Assembly (NCBI RefSeq): GCF_900103455.1
Contig: NZ_FNHI01000008.1
Span: 124,001 to 188,000 of the forward strand
DNA length: 64,000 nt
Source of the DNA: Streptomyces wuyuanensis
GTDB lineage: Bacteria; Actinomycetota; Actinomycetes; Streptomycetales; Streptomycetaceae
Reading direction: 5' to 3'
Program-made: the position numbers and the translations under genes
Shown here: positions 46,599 to 55,397 of the stretch, one piece after another
How positions within the stretch are numbered: position 1 is the stretch's first letter
How the letters are laid out: each line of letters opens with the position of its first letter
Notes under the pieces: model-generated
What the model was told of the DNA's origin: nothing
What the model saw: the letters and a program-made list of their open reading frames with translations, nothing else
The model's database searches: none

Positions 46599-47012
46599 AT
46601 GACCGGACTCGTGGTGTGCGTGGTCGTCCTCGCGGTGGCGGGGGCGTTCGGGCTGCTGCACCGGCGGACGAGCGGGAGGCTGAAGGTGCGCGGGCGGGAC
46701 GAGGAGCGCCGGCTCGGCGCGGCCGAACTGGGCGCGGAGCTGGGGGAGAGGGCGACGCTCGTGCAGTTCTCCAGCGCCTTCTGCCAGCCCTGCCGGGCGA
46801 CGCGGCGCACGCTCGCGGAGGTAGCGGACATGGTCGACGGGGTCGTCCACGTCGAGATCGACGCCGAGGACCGGCTCCCGCTCGTGCGCGACCTGGACAT
46901 CCTGCGGACGCCCACGGTGCTGGTGCTCGACGCGCGGGGCCGGATCGTGCGGAGGGCGTCGGGGCAGCCGCGCAAGGCGGATGTCATCGCGGCCCTCGGC
47001 GAGGCCGTCTGA
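46599..47012 (+). CDS. membrane-anchored thioredoxin-like protein
   Basis: 137 residues. One N-terminal membrane helix (GLVVCVVVLAVAGAFGLL) and a thioredoxin fold with catalytic CQPC in VQFSSAFCQPCRATRRTL and cis-Pro in LDILRTPTVLVLDARG. The helix places the domain at the membrane. Probably a disulfide exchange partner of the adjacent DUF4395 protein. GGAGG lies 6 bases before ATG 46599. Confidence 0.9.
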   Translation: MTGLVVCVVVLAVAGAFGLLHRRTSGRLKVRGRDEERRLGAAELGAELGERATLVQFSSAFCQPCRATRRTLAEVADMVDGVVHVEIDAEDRLPLVRDLDILRTPTVLVLDARGRIVRRASGQPRKADVIAALGEAV

Positions 47013-47117
47013 CGGCGCACCCGTCGAGGGCGGTGGCCGGGTCGCGGCCCCGACGGACGGTGACGGCCGTGACACACCTCCCATCTGTCCGGGCCCACTT
47101 GACTGCACGCACCGGCA

Positions 47118-47134
47118 ATCGTCAGTCTGACGAT
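47118..47134. promoter_or_regulatory. 17-base palindrome upstream of flavin reductase
   Basis: ATCGTCAG-T-CTGACGAT, 8-base perfect arms around one base, 14 bases downstream of a -35-like TTGACT (47099-47104). Probably an operator controlling the reductase gene. A short frame starting inside it (ATG 47133) runs into the reductase frame but has no family resemblance. Confidence 0.55.
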
Positions 47135-47264
47135 GTGCCAACAGAACTCCTTCCCATCGGCCGGAAGCAACACCGGAACGATCCGGCCCACGACGCGAGC
47201 GCTCGCTGTCCGGGTGTCTGAGCCGCGACGCCCCCGACCGATCCCCTCGCAGAAGGAACCCTCC

Positions 47265-47771
47265 ATGGCGGCCACACCCGGCCTCGGCACAGCTCGACTG
47301 GCCTCCCCCGACCTGCTGCGCTCGGTCTTCCGCCGCCACGCCGCCGGAGTCGCGGTCGTCACCGCGCACGGTGACCGACCCGTCGGGTTCACCGCCACCT
47401 CGCTCAGCTCCGTCGCGGCCGAGCCCCCGCTGCTGTCGTTCGGGATCGGGACCGCGTCCTCCAGCTGGCAGGTCATCGCCGAGGCGGGGCACGTCGGGGT
47501 GCACATACTCTCCGAGGACCAGCGCGATCTGGCAGCCACCTTCGCCCGCAGGGGCGCCGACAGGTTCGCCCCGCCCACTCGATGGCGTACCGGACCCGAG
47601 GGCGTTCCGCTCCTGGACGGCGTGCTGGCGTGGCTGGTCTGCCGGGTGGTGGCCCGAGTTCCCGCGGGGGACCACCGAGTCGTGATCGCCGAGGCGGTCG
47701 CGGGCGACCCGGAGGGGAGCGGGCGCCCCTTGCTGTACCACCAAGGCCGCTTCAACGCGTTGAGGGACTGA
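47265..47771 (+). CDS. flavin reductase-like, FMN-binding split-barrel protein
   Basis: 168 residues. Typical flavin reductase signature: RSVFRRHAAGVAVVTAHGDR, PVGFTATSLSSVAAEPPLLS, VHILSEDQRDLAATFARRGA, and a conserved C-terminal LYHQGRFNAL. Such enzymes make reduced FMN from NAD(P)H for partner monooxygenases or act as styrene- or nitro-type reductases. AAGGA is 7-8 bases before ATG 47265; the longer frame from 47133 is not supported. Confidence 0.9.
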   Translation: MAATPGLGTARLASPDLLRSVFRRHAAGVAVVTAHGDRPVGFTATSLSSVAAEPPLLSFGIGTASSSWQVIAEAGHVGVHILSEDQRDLAATFARRGADRFAPPTRWRTGPEGVPLLDGVLAWLVCRVVARVPAGDHRVVIAEAVAGDPEGSGRPLLYHQGRFNALRD

Positions 47772-47841
47772 GAGATCCCGGTTACACAGCGTTGGCAAGG
47801 TCACAGTTCCAAGCGCTTGCTCATGGGGTAAGCAGTGGGTG

Positions 47842-47853
47842 TACTGGCGAGTA
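47842..47853. promoter_or_regulatory. short inverted repeat upstream of etfB
   Basis: TACT-GGCG-AGTA followed by TAATAT. It resembles elements often seen upstream of fatty-acid-degradation genes in actinobacteria. Only 4-base arms, so weak; about 110 bases before etfB. Confidence 0.35.
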
Positions 47854-47960
47854 ATATTTCGTTCGGAGCGCCGGTCGCCCCGACCGGAAACCCCGCCTTC
47901 AGGCGCCTATGCTGCCTGCACAAGGCAGCTCAGTAATGACGATGCAGTAGGAGAGCCGGC

Positions 47961-48746
47961 GTGAGCTTGAGGATCGTTGTCTGTGTGAAGTACGTGCCCG
48001 ACGCCACCGGCGACCGGCACTTCGCCGATGACCTGACCGTCGACCGCGACGATGTCGACGGCCTGCTGTCGGAGCTCGACGAGTACGCGGTCGAGCAGGC
48101 GCTGCAGATCGCCGAAGAGGCGGACGACGCCGAGATCACCGTGCTGACCGTCGGCCCGGAGGACGCCAAGGACGCGCTGCGCAAGGCGCTGTCCATGGGT
48201 GCGGACAAGGCCGTCCACGTCGAGGACGACGATCTGCACGGCACCGACGTGATGGGCACGTCGCTGGTCCTGGCCAAGGCGATCGAGAAGACCGGTTACG
48301 ACCTGGTCGTCTGCGGCATGGCCTCGACGGACGGCACCATGGGTGTGCTCCCGGCCGTCCTGGCCGAGCGGCTCGGCGTTCCGCAGGTGACCCTGCTGTC
48401 GGAGGTCTCCGTCGAGGACGGCACCGTCAAGGGCCGCCGTGACGGCGACACCGCTTCGGAGCAGCTGGAGGCGTCCCTGCCGGCGGTCGTGTCCGTGACC
48501 GACCAGTCGGGCGAGGCCCGCTACCCGTCCTTCAAGGGCATCATGGCCGCGAAGAAGAAGCCGGTGGAGTCGCTGGACCTGTCCGACCTCGACATCGAGG
48601 CGGAGGAGGTCGGCCTGGAGGGTTCCTGGACCGCGGTGGACTCCGCGGCCGAGCGTCCGGCCCGCACCGCGGGCACGATCGTCAAGGACGAGGGCGAGGG
48701 CGGCAAGCAGCTCGCGGAGTACCTCGCGAGCCAGAAGTTCATCTGA
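47961..48746 (+). CDS. etfB: electron transfer flavoprotein beta subunit
   Basis: 261 residues. Family landmarks: LRIVVCVKYVPDATGDRHFA at the start, VEQALQIAEEADDAEITVLT, KAIEKTGYDLVVCGMASTDG, and LAERLGVPQVTLLSEV. With EtfA it forms the FAD-containing heterodimer that takes electrons from acyl-CoA dehydrogenases, and EtfB also binds AMP. GTG 47961 with GGAG upstream. etfA follows after 58 bases. Confidence 0.97.
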   Translation: MSLRIVVCVKYVPDATGDRHFADDLTVDRDDVDGLLSELDEYAVEQALQIAEEADDAEITVLTVGPEDAKDALRKALSMGADKAVHVEDDDLHGTDVMGTSLVLAKAIEKTGYDLVVCGMASTDGTMGVLPAVLAERLGVPQVTLLSEVSVEDGTVKGRRDGDTASEQLEASLPAVVSVTDQSGEARYPSFKGIMAAKKKPVESLDLSDLDIEAEEVGLEGSWTAVDSAAERPARTAGTIVKDEGEGGKQLAEYLASQKFI

Positions 48747-48804
48747 GCTTCGGTCATCACCCCAACCGCCCCGCACACTTCGCAAGCAGGAGAGAAGAAG
48801 TCCC

Positions 48805-49779
48805 ATGGCTGAAGTTCTCGTCTACGTCGACCACGTGGACGGCGCCGTCCGCAAGCCCACCCTGGAGCTGCTGACGCTGGCCCGCCGCATCGGCGAGCCG
48901 GTCGCCGTCGCGCTCGGCTCCGGCGCCGAGGCCACCGCCGCCACCCTCGCCGAGCACGGCGCGGTGAAGGTCCTCACCGCCGACGCGCCCGAGTTCGCCG
49001 ACTACCTGGTCGTACCGAAGGTGGACGCGCTGCAGGCCGCGTACGAGGCCGTATCCGCCGGCGGCTCCCTGGCCGCGGTGCTGGTGCCGTCCTCCGCCGA
49101 GGGCAAGGAGATCGCGGCCCGTCTCGCGGTCCGCATCGGCTCCGGCATCATCACCGACGCCGTCGACCTGGAGGCGGGCGACGAGGGCCCGGTGGCAACG
49201 CAGTCCGCGTTCGCCGCCGCCTTCACCACCAAGTCCCGTGTCTCCAAGGGCACCCCGGTCATCACGGTGAAGCCGAACTCGGCGCCCGTGGAGGCCGCCC
49301 CGGCCGCCGGCGCCGTCGAGGCGCTGAACGTCACCTTCGGTGACAAGGCGACCGGCACCAAGGTCGTCTCCCGCACCCCGCGCGAGTCGACCGGCCGCCC
49401 CGAGCTGACCGAGGCCGCGATCGTGGTCTCCGGCGGCCGCGGCGTCAACGGCGCCGAGAACTTCTCGGTGATCGAGGCGCTCGCCGACTCGCTCGGCGCG
49501 GCCGTCGGCGCCTCCCGCGCCGCCGTGGACGCCGGCTGGTACCCGCACTCCAACCAGGTCGGCCAGACCGGCAAGAGCGTCTCCCCGCAGCTGTACATCG
49601 CCTCCGGCATCTCGGGCGCGATCCAGCACCGAGCCGGTATGCAGACGTCGAAGACGATCGTGGCGGTCAACAAGGACCCCGAGGCCCCGATCTTCGACCT
49701 GGTCGACTACGGCGTGGTCGGCGACCTGTTCGAGGTCGTCCCCCAGTTGACCGAGGAGGTCAAGGCCCGCAAGGGCTGA
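48805..49779 (+). CDS. etfA: electron transfer flavoprotein alpha subunit
   Basis: 324 residues. The C-terminal FAD-binding half is clear: GASRAAVDAGWYPHSNQVGQ, GKSVSPQLYIASGISGAIQH, MQTSKTIVAVNKDPEAPIF and YGVVGDLFEVVPQL. Partner of EtfB, shuttling electrons from fatty-acid and amino-acid oxidation to the quinone pool. GGAG lies upstream of ATG 48805, and a 14-base-pair terminator follows. Confidence 0.97.
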   Translation: MAEVLVYVDHVDGAVRKPTLELLTLARRIGEPVAVALGSGAEATAATLAEHGAVKVLTADAPEFADYLVVPKVDALQAAYEAVSAGGSLAAVLVPSSAEGKEIAARLAVRIGSGIITDAVDLEAGDEGPVATQSAFAAAFTTKSRVSKGTPVITVKPNSAPVEAAPAAGAVEALNVTFGDKATGTKVVSRTPRESTGRPELTEAAIVVSGGRGVNGAENFSVIEALADSLGAAVGASRAAVDAGWYPHSNQVGQTGKSVSPQLYIASGISGAIQHRAGMQTSKTIVAVNKDPEAPIFDLVDYGVVGDLFEVVPQLTEEVKARKG

Positions 49780-49799
49780 GTCCGGCAGGACACCCGTCC

Positions 49800-49831
49800 G
49801 GGGCCGCGCGGTGAACCCACCGCGCGGCCCC
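49800..49831. terminator. hairpin terminator after etfBA
   Basis: 14-base perfect arms GGGGCCGCGCGGTG and CACCGCGCGGCCCC around AACC, 20 bases after the etfA stop. Confidence 0.9.
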
Positions 49832-49850
49832 GCGGCGTTCCGGGAGACCA

Positions 49851-49915
49851 TTGACGCAGGTCAGTCACCCGGATAGCTTCACCATACGGATTGTTGATTC
49901 CGTCAGACGGAATCA
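49851..49915 (+). promoter_or_regulatory. promoter with downstream palindrome ahead of the DUF6986 gene
   Basis: -35 TTGACG (49851-49856) and -10 TAGCTT (49874-49879) are 17 bases apart. A 21-base palindrome, arms TGATTCCGTC and GACGGAATCA around a single A (49895-49915), lies just after the expected start point, where a repressor would block transcription. The half-site ATTCCG is reminiscent of IclR-family operators in Streptomyces, but the regulator is not in view. Confidence 0.75.
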
Positions 49916-49937
49916 TGGGAGTGTGGAGGGTGCCGAG

Positions 49938-51227
49938 ATGGGTCAGCAGGAGAAGGTGTCGACGAGCCTCGCCGGCGCGGTCGCCGAGGACATCAGCGCC
50001 TCCCTCGCGCCGGTGGACGCCGAGCTCGCCCGCCGCTATCCGGGAGACCCCGGCACCCGCCAGCCCGTCCACACCGTCTACGTGCCCGGCGACGCCTTCG
50101 ACGCCGGAACCATCCGCTCCTGGGGAGACCAGGCCCTCGCCGCGCTGGACGAACACGCACCGGACGCCGCGACCCTCGCCCGGGTGCTCGGACTTCCCGG
50201 CGACCTCGCGGAGCCCGTGTACACCCGTGTACGGGCGAAGCTGGAACGCGAGCCCGTCGAGGACCTCCGCGTCGACTTCGAGGACGGCTACCACGGCCGC
50301 GACGAGGACGCGGACGCGGCCCGCGCGGCCCGGCTGGTCTCCGAGGCGTACGCGGGGGGAACTGCCGCGCCGTACACGGGCATCCGCATGAAGTGCATGG
50401 AGGCTGCCGTCCGCGACCGCGGCATCCGCACCACCGACATCTTCCTGACCGGCCTGATGGAACACGGCGGCCTGCCCGGCGGCCTCGTCCTCACGCTGCC
50501 GAAGGTCACCTACCCCGAGCAGGTCACGGCCTTCGTCCGGCTCCTCGAAGCCTTCGAGAGGACCCATGGACTCGACGCGGGCCGGATCGGGTTCGAGATC
50601 CAGATCGAGACCAGCCAGGCCATTCTCGCGGCGGACGGCACCGCGACCGTCGCCCGCATGATCGACGCCGCCGAGGGCCGCGCCACCGGCCTCCACTACG
50701 GCACCTTCGACTACAGCGCCTGCCTCGGAGTCAGCGCCGCCCACCAGGCCAGCGACCATCCGGCCGCCGACCACGCCAAGGCGATCATGCAGGTCGCCGC
50801 CGCCGGCACCGGTGTCCGCGTCTCGGACGGCTCCACCAACGTGCTGCCGGTCGGCGGCACCGAACGCGTGCACGAAGCCTGGCGGCTGCACTACGGGCTG
50901 ACACGACGCGCCCTGGCCCGCGCGTACTACCAGGGCTGGGACATGCACCCCGGCCACCTGCCGACCCGTTACGCCGCCGTGTTCGCGTTCTACCGCGAGG
51001 GCGTGGAGGCCGCGGCCGCGCGCCTTGCCGCGTACGTCGCCCGGACCGAGGGCGACATCATGGACGAGCCCGCCACCGCCAAGGCGCTCAGCGGCTATCT
51101 GCTGCGCGGACTGGACTGCGGCGCGCTCGACGACGCCGAGGTCGCGGGTCTCGCCGGCCTCACCAGGGCCGAACTCGACGCCTTCGCCCGGCCGCGGCGC
51201 GGCGACCTGACGGCCACGGCGCAGTAG
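49938..51227 (+). CDS. DUF6986 protein, CitE/HpcH-aldolase-like
   Basis: 429 residues. Aldolase/citrate-lyase-like features: DLRVDFEDGYHGRDEDADAA (acidic metal site), YTGIRMKCMEA, LTLPKVTYPEQ, IGFEIQIETSQAIL and GLHYGTFDYSACLGV. Related enzymes act on malyl- or citryl-CoA or on ureidoglycolate-type substrates. The reaction here is unknown. GGAGG stands about 8 bases before ATG 49938; the frame is open to 49851 but that part is promoter. Confidence 0.85.
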   Translation: MGQQEKVSTSLAGAVAEDISASLAPVDAELARRYPGDPGTRQPVHTVYVPGDAFDAGTIRSWGDQALAALDEHAPDAATLARVLGLPGDLAEPVYTRVRAKLEREPVEDLRVDFEDGYHGRDEDADAARAARLVSEAYAGGTAAPYTGIRMKCMEAAVRDRGIRTTDIFLTGLMEHGGLPGGLVLTLPKVTYPEQVTAFVRLLEAFERTHGLDAGRIGFEIQIETSQAILAADGTATVARMIDAAEGRATGLHYGTFDYSACLGVSAAHQASDHPAADHAKAIMQVAAAGTGVRVSDGSTNVLPVGGTERVHEAWRLHYGLTRRALARAYYQGWDMHPGHLPTRYAAVFAFYREGVEAAAARLAAYVARTEGDIMDEPATAKALSGYLLRGLDCGALDDAEVAGLAGLTRAELDAFARPRRGDLTATAQ

Positions 51228-51621
51228 CCGCCGAACCCGATCCGATTCACCGCCGCCCGCGGGCGGTTCGCGGCGCACGGCCGGCGGCCGTCCCGGCGGT
51301 GGGCTTCCGCCTTCCGGGGCGCCTCGGTCCCGGCCTGCGGGGTCGTCGGGGCCTCGGGCCGCCGCAGGCGTGACGGGTGACGTGGCGGGTGACGCGTGGC
51401 GGGCCCGCTGCCGGTGCGGGCCGGTCGGGGACTCTCTCGCCGGTGCCGGTGCCGGTGCCGGGTGCCGGGTGCCGGGGCCGAACGTGCCGGCCGCGTGTTC
51501 GTCCCGGCGACGACCGCGGGGCGGCTCTCCGGTACGACTCTTCCCGAGCGGGCGCGGCCGTCCCGGTCGAGGGCGTGGAGCCACGGCGGACCCACCGGGC
51601 GCGCCCGGGCCGGGCCGGCGG
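51228..51621. other. convergent intergenic stretch with GGTGCC repeats
   Basis: 394 bases between convergent genes. Contains a (GGTGCC)n/(GGGTGCC)n simple repeat at about 51,440-51,478 and short GC palindromes (CCGCCCGCGGGCGG near 51,253) that may serve as terminator. No gene seen. Confidence 0.5.
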
Positions 51622-52656
51622 TCAGGCGCCGGGCGGAGGCACCTCTCCCGAGCCGCGGGCGAGCAGCTTCGTCGTCAGTTCCACCTGCGCCGGCGCCTCG
51701 GAGACCCCGTCCAGCCGGCGGAACAGCCGCTCGGCGGCCGTACGGCCGAGCGCGGCGGCGTCCTGTGCGATCACCGTGATGCCCAGCAGGTCGGCGAGCT
51801 CGATGTCGTCGAACCCGACGAGGGCGACCGGGACGTCCCGTCCCGCCAGCAGCCGCACCGCCGTCACCGTCACCCGGTTGTTGCCGGCGAACACGGCGGT
51901 GACCGGCTCGGGACCGGAGAGCATCTCCTCCGCGGCCGCCGTGACCCGCGCGGGGTCAGTCGAGCCCAGGGACACCCAGCGCTCGTCAACCGGCAGTCCG
52001 GCGTCCTCCATCGCAGCCCGGTAGCCCCGCAGCCGCTCCACGGCGGTGTGGATACGCGGCTGGTCGCCGATGAACCCGATCCTCCGGTGCCCGTGCGCGA
52101 TCAGATGCGCGACGCCCTCCCGCGCGCCGCCGAAGCTGTCGGAGAGCACGACGTCCGCGTCGATCCGGCCCGCCGGACGGTCCACGAACACCGTCGCGAC
52201 GCCCGCCTTGATCTCGGGCTCCAGATAGCGGTGGTCGTGACCGGCGGGGATCACGATCAGGCCGTCCACCCGTCGGGCGCACAGCGCGAGCACCAGCTCC
52301 TGCTCGCGGTCGGGGTCCTCCGCGCTGGAGCCGTTGATCAGCAGGGCGCCGTGCGCCCGGGCGACCTCCTCCACGGCGCGGCTCAGCGGCCCGTAGAACG
52401 GGTCGGCCAGATCCTCCAGGACCAGTCCGATCGAGGCGGTACGGCCCTTGCGCAGGACGCGCGCGCTGTCGTTGCGGCGGAACCCCAGCGCCTCGATGGC
52501 CTCCTGCACCCGGCGTTCGGTGTCCGGGGTGACCCCGGGCTCGCCGTTCACCACCCGCGAGACCGTCTTCAGCCCGACTCCGGCGCGCGCGGCCACGTCC
52601 TTCATGGTGGGCCGGTTGCCGTAGCGGGTGTCGGTGCGGCGGGCGAACTCGGCCAC
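51622..52656 (-). CDS. LacI family transcriptional regulator
   Basis: 344 residues from GTG 52656. N-terminal helix-turn-helix MKDVAARAGVGLKTVSRVVN, the hinge ARVLRKGRTASIG, then a sugar-binding core (IGLVLEDLADPFYGPLSRAV, DGLIVIPAGHDHRYLEPEI, IGFIGDQPRIHTAVERLRGY, VALVGFDDIELADLL). Divergent from a ROK kinase; a perfect 12-base palindrome in the gap is the likely operator. Probably controls sugar utilisation, with the kinase as a first target. An internal ATG (52605) would lose 17 residues ahead of the helix-turn-helix. Confidence 0.93.
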   Translation of the reverse strand: MAEFARRTDTRYGNRPTMKDVAARAGVGLKTVSRVVNGEPGVTPDTERRVQEAIEALGFRRNDSARVLRKGRTASIGLVLEDLADPFYGPLSRAVEEVARAHGALLINGSSAEDPDREQELVLALCARRVDGLIVIPAGHDHRYLEPEIKAGVATVFVDRPAGRIDADVVLSDSFGGAREGVAHLIAHGHRRIGFIGDQPRIHTAVERLRGYRAAMEDAGLPVDERWVSLGSTDPARVTAAAEEMLSGPEPVTAVFAGNNRVTVTAVRLLAGRDVPVALVGFDDIELADLLGITVIAQDAAALGRTAAERLFRRLDGVSEAPAQVELTTKLLARGSGEVPPPGA

Positions 52657-52763
52657 GATGCGCTGTCCTGTCGTCGTCGGGAGTGCCCGTCCGGGCACCT
52701 GGCGGATGTTGCGTGCGCACGCTTTGGGGCTGTGCGAGGCTGTGGCGTCGAGCATAGGCCCTG

Positions 52764-52775
52764 GACAACGTTGTC
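52764..52775. promoter_or_regulatory. LacI-type operator
   Basis: GACAACGTTGTC, a perfect 12-base palindrome with the AACGTT centre typical of LacI-family sites, about 110 bases from the LacI start and 60 from the ROK kinase start. Confidence 0.8.
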
Positions 52776-52835
52776 AGGGGAATGGAGACTGGTGGGAGAA
52801 GCCGCTGCTCCAGTCCCCCGGGAGATCGCACACCG

Positions 52836-53795
52836 ATGCATAACGACCTCGTCGCCGCGCTCGACATCGGCGGCACCAAGATCGCCGGTGCGCTGGTGGA
52901 CGGCAGCGGCAGGATCCTCGTACGCGCGCAGCGGCCGACCCCGGCGCGCGAGGACGGCGAGACGGTGATGCGCGCGGTCGCGTCGGTCCTCGGGGAGCTC
53001 TGCGCCTCGCCGTCCTGGCTGCACGTCACCGCGGTGGGCATCGGCAGCGCGGGGCCGGTGGACGCGCACGCCGGTACCGTCAGCCCGGTCAACGTCCCCG
53101 GCTGGCGGGGCTATCCGCTGGTGGACCGGGTGCGGGCGGCGACCGGCGGGCTGCCGGTGGAACTGGTCGGCGACGGAGTGGCCATGACCGCGGCCGAGCA
53201 CTGGCAGGGGGCCGCCCGCGGATACGACGACGCCCTGTGCATGGTCGTGTCCACGGGAGTCGGCGGCGGGCTCGTGCTCGGCGGCAGGCTGCATCCGGGC
53301 CCGACCGGGAACGCGGGCCACATCGGCCACATCAGCGTGGACCTCGACGGCGACCTGTGCCCGTGCGGGGCGCGCGGCTGTGTGGAGCGGATCGCGAGCG
53401 GCCCGAACATCGCCCGCCGTGCCATCGAAGGGGGCTGGCGCCCCGGCCCCGACGGCGACGGCTCGGCGGCCGCCGTCGCCGCGGCCGCCGCGGCGGGTGA
53501 TCGGGTCGCCATCGCCTCCTTCGAACGCGCCGCGCAGGCCCTTGCCGCCGGAATCGCCGCCACCGCCACGCTCGTCGAGATCCGCATCGCCGTGATCGGC
53601 GGGGGAGTGGCCGGTGCGGGCGAGGTCCTCTTCGCTCCCCTGCGCCGCGCGCTGCGCGACTACGCAACCCTGTCCTTCGTCCGGGACCTCGTCGTGGCGC
53701 CGGCGATGACGGGCACCGACGCGGGTCTCCTCGGCGCGGCCGCCGCGGTGTCACGCGGCCCGCGGGGCGAGGCCGCGGCGACGGCCGCGGGCTGA
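52836..53795 (+). CDS. ROK-family sugar kinase
   Basis: 319 residues. ATP-binding ALDIGGTKIAGALVDGSG, GIGSAGPVDAHAGTVSPVNV, catalytic VELVGDGVAMTAAEHWQGAA (Asp in the ENDA-like position; here DGVA), and the ROK zinc motif CPCGARGCVERIASGP. It would phosphorylate glucose or an amino sugar. The catalytic loop reads GDGVAM rather than NDANA; a second look at activity is warranted. GGAG lies 11 bases before ATG 52836. Divergent from and probably controlled by LacI. Confidence 0.9.
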   Translation: MHNDLVAALDIGGTKIAGALVDGSGRILVRAQRPTPAREDGETVMRAVASVLGELCASPSWLHVTAVGIGSAGPVDAHAGTVSPVNVPGWRGYPLVDRVRAATGGLPVELVGDGVAMTAAEHWQGAARGYDDALCMVVSTGVGGGLVLGGRLHPGPTGNAGHIGHISVDLDGDLCPCGARGCVERIASGPNIARRAIEGGWRPGPDGDGSAAAVAAAAAAGDRVAIASFERAAQALAAGIAATATLVEIRIAVIGGGVAGAGEVLFAPLRRALRDYATLSFVRDLVVAPAMTGTDAGLLGAAAAVSRGPRGEAAATAAG

Positions 53796-53961
53796 GAACC
53801 GGGCGCGCGCCGCCGGTGACGCCGCCGAACGGCGGCCCGCGGCCGGGCAGTTCGCCGCGCCCGCAGGCGACCCCCTCCGCCGGAGGCGAACCGCCGTGCC
53901 TCGACGGTGGGGTGACGTTCCCGGGCCGGGCGGGTGTGCGCGGGCCCGGCGGGCACACGGC

Positions 53962-53996
53962 GGTGCTGTGCCGGAGGAACGCTCCGGCACAGCACC
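53962..53996. terminator. bidirectional hairpin terminator
   Basis: 15-base perfect arms GGTGCTGTGCCGGAG and CTCCGGCACAGCACC around a 5-base loop, between the convergent ROK kinase and DUF4394 genes. Confidence 0.9.
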
Positions 53997-54023
53997 TGCG
54001 TCACGCACCCGGGACCGGTCGGA

Positions 54024-54926
54024 TCAGTTTCCGTTGCCGTTCCCCGGCTTGCCGTTGCCGGGACCGTCACCGTTGCCGGGACCGTCGTTGTCGTCGTCAT
54101 CCTGCCCCTGGACCAGCGGCACCGCGATGTCGACCACCTGGACCGGGAACGCCTGGCCGACCCTCGTGGCCTCACCGGTCAGCAGGTTGACGCGGTAGAA
54201 GCCCGTGGTGCCGCCGATGGTCTGGAGCGACGCGAAGCCCTGGTTGGTGGCCTTGGCCGAGGAGTAGATGTCGAAACCGGCCGGAAGCGCGGCGTTAAGC
54301 CCCAGGTCGCCCGTGGGCTCGAGGACGCCGGTGTTCGGCGGGGACACGACACCGACCTGGTCGCCGTTCGTGTCGATGACGAACAGCGTGGTGTCCGTGG
54401 TCGGGTCCGCGTCGTTGTTGGTGTAGGCCGCGCCGGTCACCCCGAGGATCGTGAGGTCCGTGTCCGTCTCCGTGTCCCCGGTCTCGACGTTGTGGCGGAG
54501 GTTCTGCCCCGTGTTGCTGATGATCCGCAGCCGGTTGGCGGAAGCACTGAAGTCCACACCGAACTGGGTGCCTTCCAGAGCGACCTCCAGCCGGTGGAGG
54601 AGGGTGGCCGCCGCCGTCTCCGCATTGATGGTGTACACGCCACCGGCGTTGCCGATGCCGTACAGACGGCCGTCCTGCGCCCGGTAGTCGATGCCGACCA
54701 GCGTCGTGTCCTCCTGCAGTCCGGTGACCGCGCCGATCTCCTTGACGTCCTGCGGACGGTTGGCGCGGAACTGCACGAGCCTCTGGTCACTGGTCAGACC
54801 CGTAACGGTCAGACTGTTGCTGCCGCCGCCGTTCTCGTTGCCTCCATCGTCCATGGCGACGGCGGTTGCCGGCGCGGCCGTGGCGATCGAGGCCGCGAGG
54901 GCAAGGGCGATTACTGCTGCACGCAT
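54024..54926 (-). CDS. secreted DUF4394 protein
   Basis: 300 residues. A Sec-type signal (MRAAVIALALAASIATAAPA, ending AVA) is followed by a DUF4394 beta-propeller: QEDTTLVGIDYRAQDGRLYG, GTQFGVDFSASANRLRIISN, TTDTTLFVIDTNGDQVGVV and VNLLTGEATRVG. The C terminus is an acidic, Gly/Asn-rich tail (repeated GPGNGD/GPGNGK units). GGAG lies 6 bases before ATG 54926. Function unknown; the gene is followed by a strong terminator. Confidence 0.88.
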   Translation of the reverse strand: MRAAVIALALAASIATAAPATAVAMDDGGNENGGGSNSLTVTGLTSDQRLVQFRANRPQDVKEIGAVTGLQEDTTLVGIDYRAQDGRLYGIGNAGGVYTINAETAAATLLHRLEVALEGTQFGVDFSASANRLRIISNTGQNLRHNVETGDTETDTDLTILGVTGAAYTNNDADPTTDTTLFVIDTNGDQVGVVSPPNTGVLEPTGDLGLNAALPAGFDIYSSAKATNQGFASLQTIGGTTGFYRVNLLTGEATRVGQAFPVQVVDIAVPLVQGQDDDDNDGPGNGDGPGNGKPGNGNGN

Positions 54927-55397
54927 AAGGTCTCCGAGATCTCTTCGGACGCCCCCATCCGATGAGGCGTCAACACGCCGACGATAAGCATGTAAATCAC
55001 CGGATAGCTCTCTGAATAGACCCATAAGGCGTCGTCCACTGCTCCGACCGAGGGAACGTGATCGTCGGCGTGTCGTGCCGGCGCCGGGCGTGTCGTGCTG
55101 CCGCCGGGCGCCGGCGAGGGCCGGGTCGGCGTGACTCCCCACGTCGGGGTCGGCCTGTGTGACGGTCGCGTGTGGCACCGAACGCCCGTGCGGTACTCGA
55201 TGCTCCGACGGCGTGCGCCGCGAGTCCCCGGCTCGAACACCTGGTCGCGTGCTTGCGGCAGACGCCGTTCCCGGACGCCCGGCGGACCCGGGCATCGGGG
55301 CACCCACCTGTGACCGCACGGCCCGGCAGCGATCACCCCGTCAGGAAGCGGATTCCCGCGGGAGATGAGCGGCCGAGCCCCTTGCTATGGTGCGCCG
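54927..55397. other. divergent intergenic stretch, no gene recognised
   Basis: About 470 bases between divergent DUF4394 and VOC starts. AT-rich promoter-like DNA at 54,980-55,025 (GTAAATCACCGGATAGCTC, CTGAATAGACCCATAAGG) and a tandem GGCGTGTCGTGC-like repeat near 55,065-55,105. Confidence 0.45.
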
